Origin: a virus
DNA: 60,027 bases
Direction: 5' to 3' (one strand)
Virus record (IMG/VR): IMGVR_UViG_3300032315_000413
Coordinates: 1-60,027 of that record
Both the position numbers and the translations under genes were made by a program. The notes below the pieces were generated by a model. That model did no database searches and was not told where the DNA came from. It saw nothing but the letters and a program-made list of their open reading frames with translations. This document shows positions 6,934-15,314 of this stretch, piece by piece (within the stretch, counting starts at the first letter, position 1; each line of letters starts with the position of its first letter).

Positions 6934-7110
6934 ATGACGGTTCAGGAAATTCGCGCGGCGGTCAAACGCGGCAAGGCTCAAGCGGCGGCACGCCTTGATC
7001 GCGAGATGGGTGCTGGCACGTTTGCCAAAATCGCCGCGTATAGCGCAAGCGACAAGAGCCGCGCCGCATTGGCGCATTTGGCCGCGATCTGCAAAGCGGA
7101 GGGCCGCTAA
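6934..7110 (+). CDS. Small basic protein
   Basis: A 58-residue Ala/Lys-rich helical protein (MTVQEIRAAVKRGKAQAAARL...) with no family recognised. AAGGAG lies seven bases before ATG 6934; the ATG at 6928 is too close to that site. First gene after the 6865 promoter. Confidence 0.6.
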   Translation: MTVQEIRAAVKRGKAQAAARLDREMGAGTFAKIAAYSASDKSRAALAHLAAICKAEGR

Positions 7111-7111
7111 C

Positions 7112-7210
7112 ATGCTCCGCATTTTTGCTGAAGCAATTGGCTTCCTGCTGGGCCTCGCTGGCCTGCTGGCATTGGTGCTGCTGGCTTACGCCGCCCTGTA
7201 CCTGATCTGA
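7112..7210 (+). CDS. 32-residue membrane peptide
   Basis: MLRIFAEAIGF followed by a run of Leu/Ala/Val (GLAGLLALVLLAYAAL) is a single membrane segment covering most of the peptide. GGAGGG lies about nine bases upstream, inside the previous gene. Function unknown; small early membrane peptides often act on host envelope or exclusion functions. Confidence 0.55.
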   Translation: MLRIFAEAIGFLLGLAGLLALVLLAYAALYLI

Positions 7211-7220
7211 GGAGATCGAC

Positions 7221-7469
7221 ATGTTCTACCACGACATGCCCGTGAGCCTGCACATCGGACGCGGCGAGGACACGCACCAAGACATCGACGCGACCGCCGT
7301 CTACACCTATCGGCCAGCGATCCGCGCGACCTACGACGACCCCGGCGACGGCCCCGAGATCGAGCTGCTGAAGGTGATGGTCGGCTACACCGACCTGTTG
7401 CCCATCATCGACGTCGATATCCACGATGACATCGTGGTCTATATTCGCGAAAATCACGAGGAGGCGTAG
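7221..7469 (+). CDS. Hypothetical acidic protein
   Basis: An 82-residue acidic protein rich in Asp/His (GRGEDTHQDIDATAV, DVDIHDDIVVYI). GAGGAG precedes ATG by six bases. No family recognised. Confidence 0.6.
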   Translation: MFYHDMPVSLHIGRGEDTHQDIDATAVYTYRPAIRATYDDPGDGPEIELLKVMVGYTDLLPIIDVDIHDDIVVYIRENHEEA

Positions 7470-7646
7470 ATGAAAATCAAAACCGAATACGACCCGCGCG
7501 CCCTGCTGCCCTCATGGGAGTGGACCGCGTGGGACGAAAGCACCTACGACGGGGCCGACGACGCCGGTCCCAAGGCGCGCGCCATCGGGTGCGGCCCGAC
7601 CGAGGCGGAAGCGATCGCAGACCTCATGGAGCAGCTCGAATCGTGA
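7470..7646 (+). CDS. Hypothetical acidic protein
   Basis: 58 residues starting right after the previous stop (TAG-ATG). Sequence MKIKTEYDPRALLPSWEWTA, then WDESTYDGADD, then PTEAEAIADLMEQL, resembling small phage proteins with a single-helix end (IGCGPTEAEAIADL). Its TGA overlaps the next GTG. Function unknown. Confidence 0.6.
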   Translation: MKIKTEYDPRALLPSWEWTAWDESTYDGADDAGPKARAIGCGPTEAEAIADLMEQLES

Positions 7647-7816
7647 TCAACAAGATGCGCCCCGGCGATGTGTTGGTCGTCGTACGCGTGCCGCACGGGG
7701 CCAAGCCGCCGCCGGGGTTCAAGCATCGCGACGGTGCCGTTGGCACGCATCACGGCAAGCACACGACGCACGCGGTGCGGCTGGTGCGGAAGCGGAAAAA
7801 GAAGGTGAAGAAGTGA
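7643..7816 (+). CDS. Small basic protein (GTG start)
   Basis: 57 residues from GTG 7643, overlapping the previous stop as GTGA. The N-terminal half has MRPGDVLVVVRVPHG, a small beta-barrel-like strand, and the end is extremely basic (RLVRKRKKKVKK), suggesting nucleic-acid contact. No family recognised. Confidence 0.55.
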   Translation: MINKMRPGDVLVVVRVPHGAKPPPGFKHRDGAVGTHHGKHTTHAVRLVRKRKKKVKK

Positions 7817-8100
7817 CCAGCCCCCTTACAGAGTTCGACCGCGCCATTGCTGACATCACCCAACGCCGGGGCGACGTCTACGGTCACCCTGCCGATCACT
7901 TTGCGCGCATCGCCCAGATCAAGGCGGGCGTGGCCGACTGCCAAAATCCGCTTATCCGGCACGCACTCGAGATGATCGCCGTGAAGATGGCGCGGCTGGT
8001 GACGTCGCCGGACCATATCGATAGCCTGATCGACATTGCGGGGTACGCCCGCTGTGCGGCGATGATTTTGGACAGACAAAAAAACTGCGAGGCAAAATGA
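7813..8100 (+). CDS. DUF6378-like phage protein
   Basis: 95 residues from GTG 7813 (GTGA overlap). GDVYGHPADHFARIAQIK, then ALEMIAVKMARLVTSPDHIDSLIDIAGYA, is the conserved core of DUF6378 proteins, small all-helical phage proteins whose helix arrangement recalls MazG-type nucleotide pyrophosphohydrolases; the catalytic role is unproven. It is followed by the helicase/methyltransferase pair with an ATGA overlap. Confidence 0.65.
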   Translation: MTSPLTEFDRAIADITQRRGDVYGHPADHFARIAQIKAGVADCQNPLIRHALEMIAVKMARLVTSPDHIDSLIDIAGYARCAAMILDRQKNCEAK

Positions 8101-9587
8101 CAAAGATCAAAAAAGAACCAGCGAAGCCCACGCTTGACGTGGCCGCTGCCCCCCGTGCGGTGCAAGGTGCCAAGGGTGGCGTCGTGCGAATCGAACCGCA
8201 CGGGGGGACTTCCTATCAGGCGTTTTTGGCATCAAAGGCCGTGCGCGCTTCGATGCGTGGGCTAAAGCAAGTCCCCGAACTTGCGGCGCACCTGTTCAAC
8301 TATCAGGCGCATAGCGTCGCGCACGCTTTGCAGGCAGGCGGGGCGGGCTTGTTCCTCGATACTGGCTTAGGCAAGACCGAGTGCCAGCTTGAATTTCTGC
8401 GGCACGCTGGCGAGACAACAAACGGGCGCACGCTGCTTTTGACGCCGCTTGCCGTCGCCGGTCAAACGAAGCGCCGCGCCGAACGGTGGGGATACGAGGC
8501 CCGCGTCATTCGCGACCAAAGCGAAGCGGGCGAGGGCATCAATATCGTGAACTATGACCGGCTTGATAGGATTGACCCATCATGGTTTGGCGCCGTGTCG
8601 CTAGACGAAGCTTCGATCCTCAAAAGCTTTACCGGCAAGACGACGCGCGCACTTATCAATGCGTTTCGCGGGCATAGGTTCAAGCTTGCCGCAACCGCAA
8701 CGCCTGCGCCTAACGATCATATGGAACTCGGAAACTACGCCGAATTCCTAGAGATTATGCAGGCGAATGAAATGCTGTCCCGCTGGTTTATGAACGATAC
8801 CAGCACCGCAAGCCAAGAGTGGCGATTGAAGGGCCATGCGGAATCGGACTTTTGGGATTGGCTGGCATCGTGGGCGCGTTGTGCCGAACTGCCATCGGAT
8901 CTCGGGGGCGACGATACGGGCTTTATTTTGCCCGAGCTTGCAATCTTCCGGCATCGTTCGGCGGAAACGCATATAAAGGGCGGCGAAGGCCTGTTTGCCG
9001 ACGTAAGTATGTCGGCAACTAATATGCACGCGGTCAAACGGCAAACGAGCGCCGCGCGCGCGGATGCGATTGCGGGCGTCGTCGCGCGCGAGGCTGGCGA
9101 GGCTTGGCTTATCTGGTGCGATACAGACTACGAGGCCGACGCGCTAAAGGCGGCAATCCCGAGCGCGATCGAGGTGCGCGGCTCGCACACGACCGAGCAA
9201 AAGGAAGAACGGTTAGAAGCTTTTGCAACAAATCAATCAAAGCACTTGATCGCCAAGCCGCAAATGTGCGGGTTTGGTCTGGACTGGTCGCACTGTGCGC
9301 GCATGGCGTTTGTGGGGCGGTCTTATAGCTACGAAACCTTCTATCAGGCCGTGCGCCGTTGCCAGCGTTTTGGGCAGACGCGGCAGGTGCAAGTGCATAT
9401 CGCAGTCGCAGAAGGCGAAGCCGAGATCGGGCGCATCGTTGAACGCAAGACCGCCGATCACGCCAAGATGAAGATTGCAATGCGGGCCGCGATGGCCCGT
9501 GCAAAGGATGCGTCGCGTGTTGCGCGCGTCGAATACGAACCAAAACACAAAGGAAGGCTTCCAAAATGGCTCACATCCGTTGCTTGA
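8097..9587 (+). CDS. SNF2-like / DEAD-type helicase
   Basis: A 496-residue superfamily 2 helicase. Motif I DTGLGKT (88-94), motif II LDEAS (169-173, a DEAS variant of DEAH/DEAD), motif III ATATPAPND (199-207) and the C-terminal RecA half with HYxQxxRRxxRxGQ-like motif VI (YQAVRRCQRFGQ, about 421-432). The order and short inter-domain region resemble phage SNF2-like helicases. It starts on an ATGA overlap and ends 22 bases inside the next gene, a DNA methyltransferase, so the two are co-translated and may act together on phage DNA. Confidence 0.85.
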   Translation: MTKIKKEPAKPTLDVAAAPRAVQGAKGGVVRIEPHGGTSYQAFLASKAVRASMRGLKQVPELAAHLFNYQAHSVAHALQAGGAGLFLDTGLGKTECQLEFLRHAGETTNGRTLLLTPLAVAGQTKRRAERWGYEARVIRDQSEAGEGINIVNYDRLDRIDPSWFGAVSLDEASILKSFTGKTTRALINAFRGHRFKLAATATPAPNDHMELGNYAEFLEIMQANEMLSRWFMNDTSTASQEWRLKGHAESDFWDWLASWARCAELPSDLGGDDTGFILPELAIFRHRSAETHIKGGEGLFADVSMSATNMHAVKRQTSAARADAIAGVVAREAGEAWLIWCDTDYEADALKAAIPSAIEVRGSHTTEQKEERLEAFATNQSKHLIAKPQMCGFGLDWSHCARMAFVGRSYSYETFYQAVRRCQRFGQTRQVQVHIAVAEGEAEIGRIVERKTADHAKMKIAMRAAMARAKDASRVARVEYEPKHKGRLPKWLTSVA

Positions 9588-10453
9588 ACGAATCGCATGG
9601 CAATAACTTTGCCGTCTATAACGGAGATTGCGTCGATATTGTTGGTCAATTGCCGGATGCGTCGATAGATTTTAGCGTCTACTCGCCGCCGTTTGGCTCG
9701 CTTTTCGTGTACTCGGAAAGTGCCGCCGACATGGGCAATTCGACGGACGAAGAATTTGCTAAACACTACGCGTGGCTTGTGCGCGAGAAATTCCGAGTTA
9801 CCAAGCCGGGACGATTGACCGCCGTGCATTGCAGCGACTTACCCATGACGAAATGGCGCGATGGTGCCGTTGGCATTAAAGATTTTTCGGGCGACATTAT
9901 CCGTATCCATCAAGATGCCGGATGGATCATGCACTCGCGTCGCACGATCTGGAAATGCCCCGTTGTCGAAATGACGCGCACGAAGCATGTCGGGTTACTT
10001 TACAAGCAACTTATGAAGGATAGCAGCAAGTCGCGCGGCGGTATGCCTGACTATCTGATTACATTTATCAAGTCTGGAGAGAACGCATCGCCCATCGTTC
10101 ACACGCCGGAGAATTTCCCGCTTGACCAATGGCAGGAATGGGCGTCGCCGGTATGGATGAGCATCAATCAATCGAACGTGCTTAACGTCAAGCTGGCACG
10201 CGAACAAAACGACGAGCGCCATCTTTGCCCGCTCCAATTGGACGTTATCGAACGCGCGCTGATTATGTGGAGTAACGCGGGCGATATTGTGCTTTCCCCG
10301 TTTACCGGCATCGGTAGCGAGGGCGTTATGTCGCTAAAGCTTGGCCGCAAGTTTATCGGCACCGAGCTGAAGGAAAGCTACTGGAAACAGGCGACGCGCT
10401 ACTTGCAAGCCCAAGACGCGCAAGACGATCTGTTTAAGCGTGAAATTGCGTAA
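9566..10453 (+). CDS. Beta-class DNA methyltransferase (N4-cytosine or N6-adenine)
   Basis: 295 residues. The catalytic motif IV is YSPPFG (39-44), a variant of (D/N/S)PP(Y/F), followed by the SAM-binding motif I SPFTGIGSEG (244-253); IV before I defines the beta class. GRKFIGTEL after it is the usual motif II. It overlaps the helicase gene and has AGGAAGG as ribosome site. No cognate nuclease gene is nearby, so it probably protects phage DNA or alters gene expression. Whether it makes N4mC or N6mA cannot be told; SPPF slightly favours N4-cytosine. Confidence 0.85.
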   Translation: MAHIRCLNESHGNNFAVYNGDCVDIVGQLPDASIDFSVYSPPFGSLFVYSESAADMGNSTDEEFAKHYAWLVREKFRVTKPGRLTAVHCSDLPMTKWRDGAVGIKDFSGDIIRIHQDAGWIMHSRRTIWKCPVVEMTRTKHVGLLYKQLMKDSSKSRGGMPDYLITFIKSGENASPIVHTPENFPLDQWQEWASPVWMSINQSNVLNVKLAREQNDERHLCPLQLDVIERALIMWSNAGDIVLSPFTGIGSEGVMSLKLGRKFIGTELKESYWKQATRYLQAQDAQDDLFKREIA

Positions 10454-10458
10454 CCGCC

Positions 10459-10647
10459 ATGACCCTCACCGAAGAGGCCCTGATCTACTGGACGACGGCG
10501 CTCTATATCAGAGACGCCAAACGGCTCGCGGTCTACCTGACCAAGGATGACATCGCGCAAATCCGCGCCAATGCCACGGCGCTGGCCGCAAGCCGCAATG
10601 CGACCGTGCGCCGCGTGGCGCGCAATCTGCCGGTCGTCATCACTTAG
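10459..10647 (+). CDS. Hypothetical helical protein
   Basis: 62 residues, MTLTEEALIYWTTALYIRD then two predicted helices with RNATVRRVARNLP. It is the last + gene before the reversed island; its stop overlaps the stop of the convergent Prim-Pol gene by eight bases. No strong ribosome site. Unknown function. Confidence 0.5.
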   Translation: MTLTEEALIYWTTALYIRDAKRLAVYLTKDDIAQIRANATALAASRNATVRRVARNLPVVIT

Positions 10648-12874
10648 CTTTGTAGACCGTCGTCGGCTTGGTCGAGGTGGGGCGGATCTCGCTCGTGATG
10701 CTCTCCGCCTCGACCAGCGACTTCAGCACCTGATCGCGATCGCGCCCAAGGAAATGCGTGGCGCGGATGAGGGCCGACCGCGTAATGCCGCCCGCACCGG
10801 CAGCGCGGATCACTTGCAGCGTGCGCTTGACCTGAGACTCGGCGGCATTGTCGGCCACATGCTTGTCGATGCCGTCGATCAGCAAATTGACGCTGCGCTG
10901 CACGACGATCTCCGCCCATCGTACATCCGCGAGCGTGATGACCGGCTTCTGCGGATCTCGGCTGACGGCGCGGATCATTGCGAGGCGGCTCGTGTACTCC
11001 CACTGCCGCGCGAGGATCGCCGTGTAGGCCGTCCCGGCAAGCTGCCGCTGCTGGCTGTTGATCTCGTTACTGATCGCGTCCAGACGCGCCTCGGCATCCG
11101 GCTCCAATGGCACGGTCATAAGCTCTTTGGGTGCAACGTCGCCGCCCGCCATAAACTGCGACAAGTTGCCGGTTGACCCAAGCGGCCACGCGACCGCGCG
11201 CAGGCCATCGATCAAATCATCCGACAGATCGATCTCGCCGTCGATCTTCTTCGGGTCTGGGTAGGATTCTTCCGTCTGGAAAATCAGAAAGCGTGCAATC
11301 GAACCATCGTGCGCGTTGCCGCTCTGGAGTGCGCTCCAAAACTGCCCCGGCGTGGTCGTGCCGTGAATGCATGCGTGCGGCTGGATGATGGACTTGCGGG
11401 GGCGCTCCTTCTGGTCGCCGTACTCCGTGCCTAACCACACACCGTTCGCGGCGGTGTAGAAGTCTGTGAGGTTATCGATGACCTCAGTCAAGTGGCGCGG
11501 GCTGCGCTTGCGGTCGGCAATCGCGCTCATAAATTGCCCGAACTCATCCTGCTGGAACAAAATCGCCGGATGCCGCGCGACGGCGCTGATCAGGCCCGCC
11601 CCCGAGGCGATCTTGTGACCGCCAAGATATTCCTCAAGGCCCGCATCCAAGAACGCGCGATTGATGACCTCGCGCGCGACGTTCTTGCCTGCCCCCGAAT
11701 CCGCGATGCTGACGACATAGACGTTGGAACGCAGATTGCTCGTCGTGCGATATTTGCGACCCATCAATACGCCCATGGCCGCGATGCAGGCACCCACGGC
11801 CAAAATCGGCTGCGGTCGGCGTGCCGACGCGATAATAGCATCGAACAAATGCTGCATGATGCCGCCGACGTCGAAGAAGCCGGGGGCCACAGGTTCTGCG
11901 CGCGGCGCTGTTTCTGGCTCCGGCTCCTCTTGCGTCTGCGATTTCGGCTTCATTTGCAGGACGATCGGCGTGATGTTCGGCATGCCGACACGCTCTTTGA
12001 GCCAATTGGTCGCCGCATCGAAGTCGCCGCCCGCCGCCGCCATCACGAGATCGAGCGGCGTAAAGGATCGCCCCTCGCCCCAATCGGTAATGCCGTCGGG
12101 ATGGATCGACACGTTGGGGTTTTCGCAATTGCGCCAGTGCGCTGTGACGCGGTACGAGCCGTCGCCGCGCGCCTTCGCCATTGGAAACAGCTCCGGTACC
12201 CATGTGCTGAAGTCGGCCATCGCGCGGTCGTTGATCTCGCGCCAATAGCTGTCGTTCTCGCCAAGGACGACACTGCGCTTGACGGTCGGTGCCTTGTCGT
12301 CGTCCGACTGCCAAGGTGCGATGACACGCTCGACGCGCTCGATCAGATCGTCGGGCAACTCCGGCAGCTCGCGCGCGGATGTGTTCTCAAGCGTGTCCGG
12401 TGTCAGCCACGCATACGGCATGCCGTCGGGATGGATCGTCGGCGGCAAGACCGTCTGCCGCCCATGGCCGAGGATCTCCATCACGCTCTGGCCGCCCACG
12501 CGCCACTTACGCGCCGTGATGTCGGAACCGCGATAGAAGGCCGTGTAGCCCTTGGCGCCCTTCTTCTTGACCGGCGACGGCGGCAGCAAGGCCTCGAGCT
12601 GACGGCGAAGATCGTCTGGCCCGTAATCGAAGTCGATCGCGATCAGGTTCGATGCGCGGCCCAAGGCCACGCACACGCCCGCATCGGGCCACTTCTCCCA
12701 ATTATTGACCTCAAACGTGGTCGGCAGGCGGTCGCAGTAGCGTTCCCACTCCTTCATGCCGCGCCACTCGCCGCGCATGAACGCACCGGGGCGTTTTTCG
12801 CCGGGGACAATGGGGATCGCCGAGTACCCGAGGTCGATAAGACGCGGGGCGACGCGGTTGTAGGGTGAGGTCAT
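10640..12874 (-). CDS. Prim-Pol primase / DUF3987-type helicase replication protein
   Basis: 744 residues, the likely replication initiator. The N-terminal bifunctional primase-polymerase domain has the metal-binding DFD (81-83) in LIAIDFDYG, plus GHGRQTVLPPTIHPDG (136-151). The middle has a CHC2/D5-like linker (HWRNCENPNVSIHPDGITDW, 247-266) though without a Cys cluster. The C-terminal ATPase carries Walker A DSGAGKN (392-398) and Walker B ILFQQDE (438-444), typical of DUF3987 proteins. Start ATG 12874 overlaps the methyltransferase stop (ATGA). No phage DNA polymerase was seen, so host polymerase probably elongates. Confidence 0.8.
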   Translation of the reverse strand: MTSPYNRVAPRLIDLGYSAIPIVPGEKRPGAFMRGEWRGMKEWERYCDRLPTTFEVNNWEKWPDAGVCVALGRASNLIAIDFDYGPDDLRRQLEALLPPSPVKKKGAKGYTAFYRGSDITARKWRVGGQSVMEILGHGRQTVLPPTIHPDGMPYAWLTPDTLENTSARELPELPDDLIERVERVIAPWQSDDDKAPTVKRSVVLGENDSYWREINDRAMADFSTWVPELFPMAKARGDGSYRVTAHWRNCENPNVSIHPDGITDWGEGRSFTPLDLVMAAAGGDFDAATNWLKERVGMPNITPIVLQMKPKSQTQEEPEPETAPRAEPVAPGFFDVGGIMQHLFDAIIASARRPQPILAVGACIAAMGVLMGRKYRTTSNLRSNVYVVSIADSGAGKNVAREVINRAFLDAGLEEYLGGHKIASGAGLISAVARHPAILFQQDEFGQFMSAIADRKRSPRHLTEVIDNLTDFYTAANGVWLGTEYGDQKERPRKSIIQPHACIHGTTTPGQFWSALQSGNAHDGSIARFLIFQTEESYPDPKKIDGEIDLSDDLIDGLRAVAWPLGSTGNLSQFMAGGDVAPKELMTVPLEPDAEARLDAISNEINSQQRQLAGTAYTAILARQWEYTSRLAMIRAVSRDPQKPVITLADVRWAEIVVQRSVNLLIDGIDKHVADNAAESQVKRTLQVIRAAGAGGITRSALIRATHFLGRDRDQVLKSLVEAESITSEIRPTSTKPTTVYKAK

Positions 12875-13995
12875 AGCTTGTCCACCATTGCAATCCTCTG
12901 CCCTATCCAGCGCATGCACGGCACGGCCATGCTGTTGCCGATCGCCTTGTATCGCGACCCGTCTGCTGCGGGCTTGTTCCGGTACGGCACCAGCGTCCAA
13001 TCGTCGGGAAATCCCTGCAATCTTTCACACTCTCTGGGTGTAAGGCGGCGCACGGCGGTCGATTGCATAACTTTTGGGCCGCTGTGGTTTGGCGCACCGC
13101 TTTCGGCGTTCAGTGTCGCAGCGACCTCGCCGCTGATGGCGTGATTGTAAACATCAACCGCCACAGCCACCTGACCGTCGGCATTGGCATGGCTCGCGCT
13201 GTGACCCATCGCACGCAGCGTCGGTGCCGTATCGCCAGCGTCGGCACCGTGATCCTTGCATGTGAAGGCCACTAGGTTCTGGCACTCGTCGCCGCCCGGC
13301 CCGCCTGTACCCTTGGACCATTTGGACGACACGGCCCCGACGATCAGGCTGTCGGCGCTATCGGCGCATGTGCCGTATGTTCTGCCGCCGCTTGTAGGGC
13401 CAGCGCCAATTGTGGGGGCAGGCTTTTGCCCCGCTTGTCGGCGCGGCGCAGGATGCCCCGACAGGCTGTGGCGCTCAAATAGAACCGCTGCGGCACGCTG
13501 CCAGCTTCCAAGATGTCCGACAACGAACACGCGACGCCGTCGCTGGGGTACTCCAAAGAACTGAGCGTCAAGCACTCGGTAGGCGATGCCATACCCGAGT
13601 TCGACCATGCCCCCGAGTATGGAACCAAAGTCCCGTCCGCAGTTTGATGACAAGACGCCGGGTACGTTCTCCCAAACCAGCCATCGGGCGCGCGTTCGTT
13701 GAGCAAGTCTAAGAAACTCGAGGGCCAAGTTGCCACGGTCGTCGGCCAAGCCGCCTCTAAGCCCTGCGACCGAGAAAGATTGGCAGGGGGTTCCTCCAAC
13801 AAGAAGGTCGATTGGCCCATATTCGTCGCCTTTGATCGTGGTGAAGTCGCCATGGATCGGCACCTCTGGAAAACGATGTTTCAAAACCGCGCGCGGGAAC
13901 GCCTCGATCTCGCTGAAAAACGCAGGCTCCCAGCCAAGCGGATGCCACGCGACGGATGCGGCCTCGATGCCGCTGCACACGCTGCCGTATCTCAC
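12871..13995 (-). CDS. dcm: DNA C5-cytosine methyltransferase
   Basis: 374 residues. Motif I YGSVCSGIEAASVAW at the N terminus, catalytic PCQ (70-72, Cys71) in GGTPCQSFS, motif VI ENV (109-111), and QRRRR (motif VIII, about 155-159). The C terminus has the target-recognition region and motif X with RYKAIGNSMAV. I prefer GTG 13995, which overlaps the RusA stop as GTGA; a TTG at 14022 is the only longer option. No restriction enzyme accompanies it; it probably protects phage DNA. Confidence 0.92.
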   Translation of the reverse strand: MRYGSVCSGIEAASVAWHPLGWEPAFFSEIEAFPRAVLKHRFPEVPIHGDFTTIKGDEYGPIDLLVGGTPCQSFSVAGLRGGLADDRGNLALEFLRLAQRTRARWLVWENVPGVLSSNCGRDFGSILGGMVELGYGIAYRVLDAQFFGVPQRRRRVFVVGHLGSWQRAAAVLFERHSLSGHPAPRRQAGQKPAPTIGAGPTSGGRTYGTCADSADSLIVGAVSSKWSKGTGGPGGDECQNLVAFTCKDHGADAGDTAPTLRAMGHSASHANADGQVAVAVDVYNHAISGEVAATLNAESGAPNHSGPKVMQSTAVRRLTPRECERLQGFPDDWTLVPYRNKPAADGSRYKAIGNSMAVPCMRWIGQRIAMVDKL

Positions 13996-14396
13996 GTTGC
14001 CGTCACCGTAACGACGACGCAATCATTGTGGGCATAGTGCTTCTCGACCAGCATCCAATAAATTTGGACATCATCGACGTACACGATGCCGTTCAAAGAA
14101 TCTGCCCAAACCTTTGCAAGATTGTCCGCGTCCGGTTTGGTCAGACACGGCGAGCCGATTGCAGCCTCGCGTTTTGTTTTGCTCCACGAGGCTGGCGGCG
14201 CAAAATACGCCTGCAGGATGAATTGCACGCGCCCCGTAAAAGGCTCGCGTCCCGCCATCGCCTTGCGTGCGGCGTACTGTATCTCTTGCGTGTAGCTGCG
14301 CGTCTTATCCGGCGTGTACGCGTGACCGCTTCGCGTGAACCGAGGCCGACCCTTGCCCTGCGGCTTTAACATCAACGATATTGTGATCGGTTCCAA
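13992..14396 (-). CDS. rusA: RusA-family Holliday-junction resolvase
   Basis: 134 residues. Residues 1-20 read (M)EPITISLMLKPQGKGRPRF, the RusA N-terminal strand with the GKGRPRF signature; KPDADNLAKVWADSLNG (about 87-103) carries the conserved catalytic aspartates, and YVDDVQI follows. The usual length is about 120. TTG 14396 is chosen because GGAGG lies six bases upstream; ATG 14372 would remove the first strand. It overlaps the HTH gene by 92 bases in another frame. Resolves branched recombination or packaging intermediates. Confidence 0.85.
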   Translation of the reverse strand: MEPITISLMLKPQGKGRPRFTRSGHAYTPDKTRSYTQEIQYAARKAMAGREPFTGRVQFILQAYFAPPASWSKTKREAAIGSPCLTKPDADNLAKVWADSLNGIVYVDDVQIYWMLVEKHYAHNDCVVVTVTAT

Positions 14397-14784
14397 GGAA
14401 CGCCTCCAATTTGATTTTCTTGTCGGTCGCATTGATGAGCAGGCGCGCGATGTCGAGCGAAGGCTCGACGGCACCCGACATGATGCGTGCGAACTGTGTC
14501 TGCGTGACGCCGATCGTGGCTGCAATGGCGCGAAGCTCGACGCCATTGATGCGCGCCCACGCACGAACGCGGCAGCGCCAATCTTGCGTGTCGCACTCGG
14601 TGTCGTAAAAATCTTTGACCCGCACTTGGCCCTTTGTGACGCGCTCGATCTCGCGCATCTGCGCGATCTCGGGGCGACGGTTTCCCAGCACCCAGCGCGT
14701 GACGGACGCGCGGGACGCATTAATGAGGCGCGCAAAATCGGCCTGATTTATGTGCGCTTTTGCAAGGTATGTCTTGAGTTTCAT
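14305..14784 (-). CDS. Tandem XRE-type HTH regulator
   Basis: 159 residues with two helix-turn-helix units. Unit 1: INQADFARLINASRASVTRWVLG (12-34). Unit 2: VELRAIAATIGVTQTQFARIMSG (about 82-104). The C-terminal tail is basic. First gene of the reversed replication island and divergent from the recombination operon at 14886; its own -10 hexamer lies only seven bases before the ATG, so its mRNA is probably leaderless. Likely a repressor or switch acting on the divergent promoter region 14785-14845. Confidence 0.75.
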   Translation of the reverse strand: MKLKTYLAKAHINQADFARLINASRASVTRWVLGNRRPEIAQMREIERVTKGQVRVKDFYDTECDTQDWRCRVRAWARINGVELRAIAATIGVTQTQFARIMSGAVEPSLDIARLLINATDKKIKLEAFLGTDHNIVDVKAAGQGSASVHAKRSRVHAG

Positions 14785-14790
14785 GCTGCC

Positions 14791-14819
14791 TGTATAGCCC
14801 CAAAATAAATTGTTGACAA
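14791..14819 (-). promoter_or_regulatory. Leaderless-type promoter of the HTH regulator
   Basis: On the - strand, TTGTCA (14819-14814), 17 bases, TATACA (14796-14791). Transcription would start at or within a few bases of the ATG at 14784. Its -35 box overlaps that of the opposing promoter, so the two compete for polymerase. Confidence 0.55.
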
Positions 14820-14841
14820 GGGTTTTGAGGCAGGGCTATAA
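14813..14841 (+). promoter_or_regulatory. Promoter of the recombination operon
   Basis: TTGACA (14813-14818), 17 bases, CTATAA (14836-14841). The surrounding TTGTTGACAA (14810-14819) has TTGT/ACAA arms and overlaps the opposite -35 box, a natural operator for the tandem-HTH protein. Confidence 0.65.
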
Positions 14842-14885
14842 ACAGACCGTTGAAGCAGCAGGGCCAAGGCCCAATGGAGAATGAA

Positions 14886-15308
14886 ATGGGAAAGAGCATC
14901 AGCAAGACCGCAGCGCGCAATCGCACGCCGCAAGATATTGCCGCCGAATTGATGGCAGCAAAATCGGCAGAGGCGAAAGCCAACGCCGCCCGCGTCGAAC
15001 TCGAGCAGGAGTTCATTGATGCGGTTTCCTTCGACAAAACCGAAGGCAGCACCACCTACAACGAGGGTCCGTATCGCGTGACCATCACCGCCAAGTTGGA
15101 TCGCAAGGCGACCGACTTCGGCGATTTCCTTGAAGCCTGCAAGAAGCTCCCCGGCAATCTCCAGCCGACCAAGAACAAGGTCGAGTTGGACGTCGCTGGT
15201 CTGAAATTTCTTCAGACCGAGCAGCCCGATCTCTACAAGATCGTCGCCAAATATTTGGTGACGAAACCCGCGAAGACGGCTGTCGTCGTCGTGAAAACGG
15301 AGGAATAA
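14886..15308 (+). CDS. DUF7173-like protein of the Sak4 operon
   Basis: 140 residues, start ATG 14886 with GGAGA five bases upstream (in-frame ATG at 14874 is the alternative). Helical N-terminal half with AAELMAAKSAEAKANAARVELEQEFI, then a strand region YRVTITAKLDRKATDF and KLPGNLQPTKNKVELD. Such proteins usually precede Sak4-type ATPases in phage recombination operons. Exact role unknown. Confidence 0.65.
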   Translation: MGKSISKTAARNRTPQDIAAELMAAKSAEAKANAARVELEQEFIDAVSFDKTEGSTTYNEGPYRVTITAKLDRKATDFGDFLEACKKLPGNLQPTKNKVELDVAGLKFLQTEQPDLYKIVAKYLVTKPAKTAVVVVKTEE

Positions 15309-15314
15309 CCAAAG

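Noticed and set aside
11492-12868. 458-codon + strand open frame
   Set aside because: Antisense to the Prim-Pol/helicase gene; sequence is Arg/His-rich as expected for a shadow frame.
14305-14784. Lysogeny repressor with integrase module
   Set aside because: The tandem-HTH gene resembles a repressor, but no integrase, excisionase or attachment site was seen, so temperate life is not supported.
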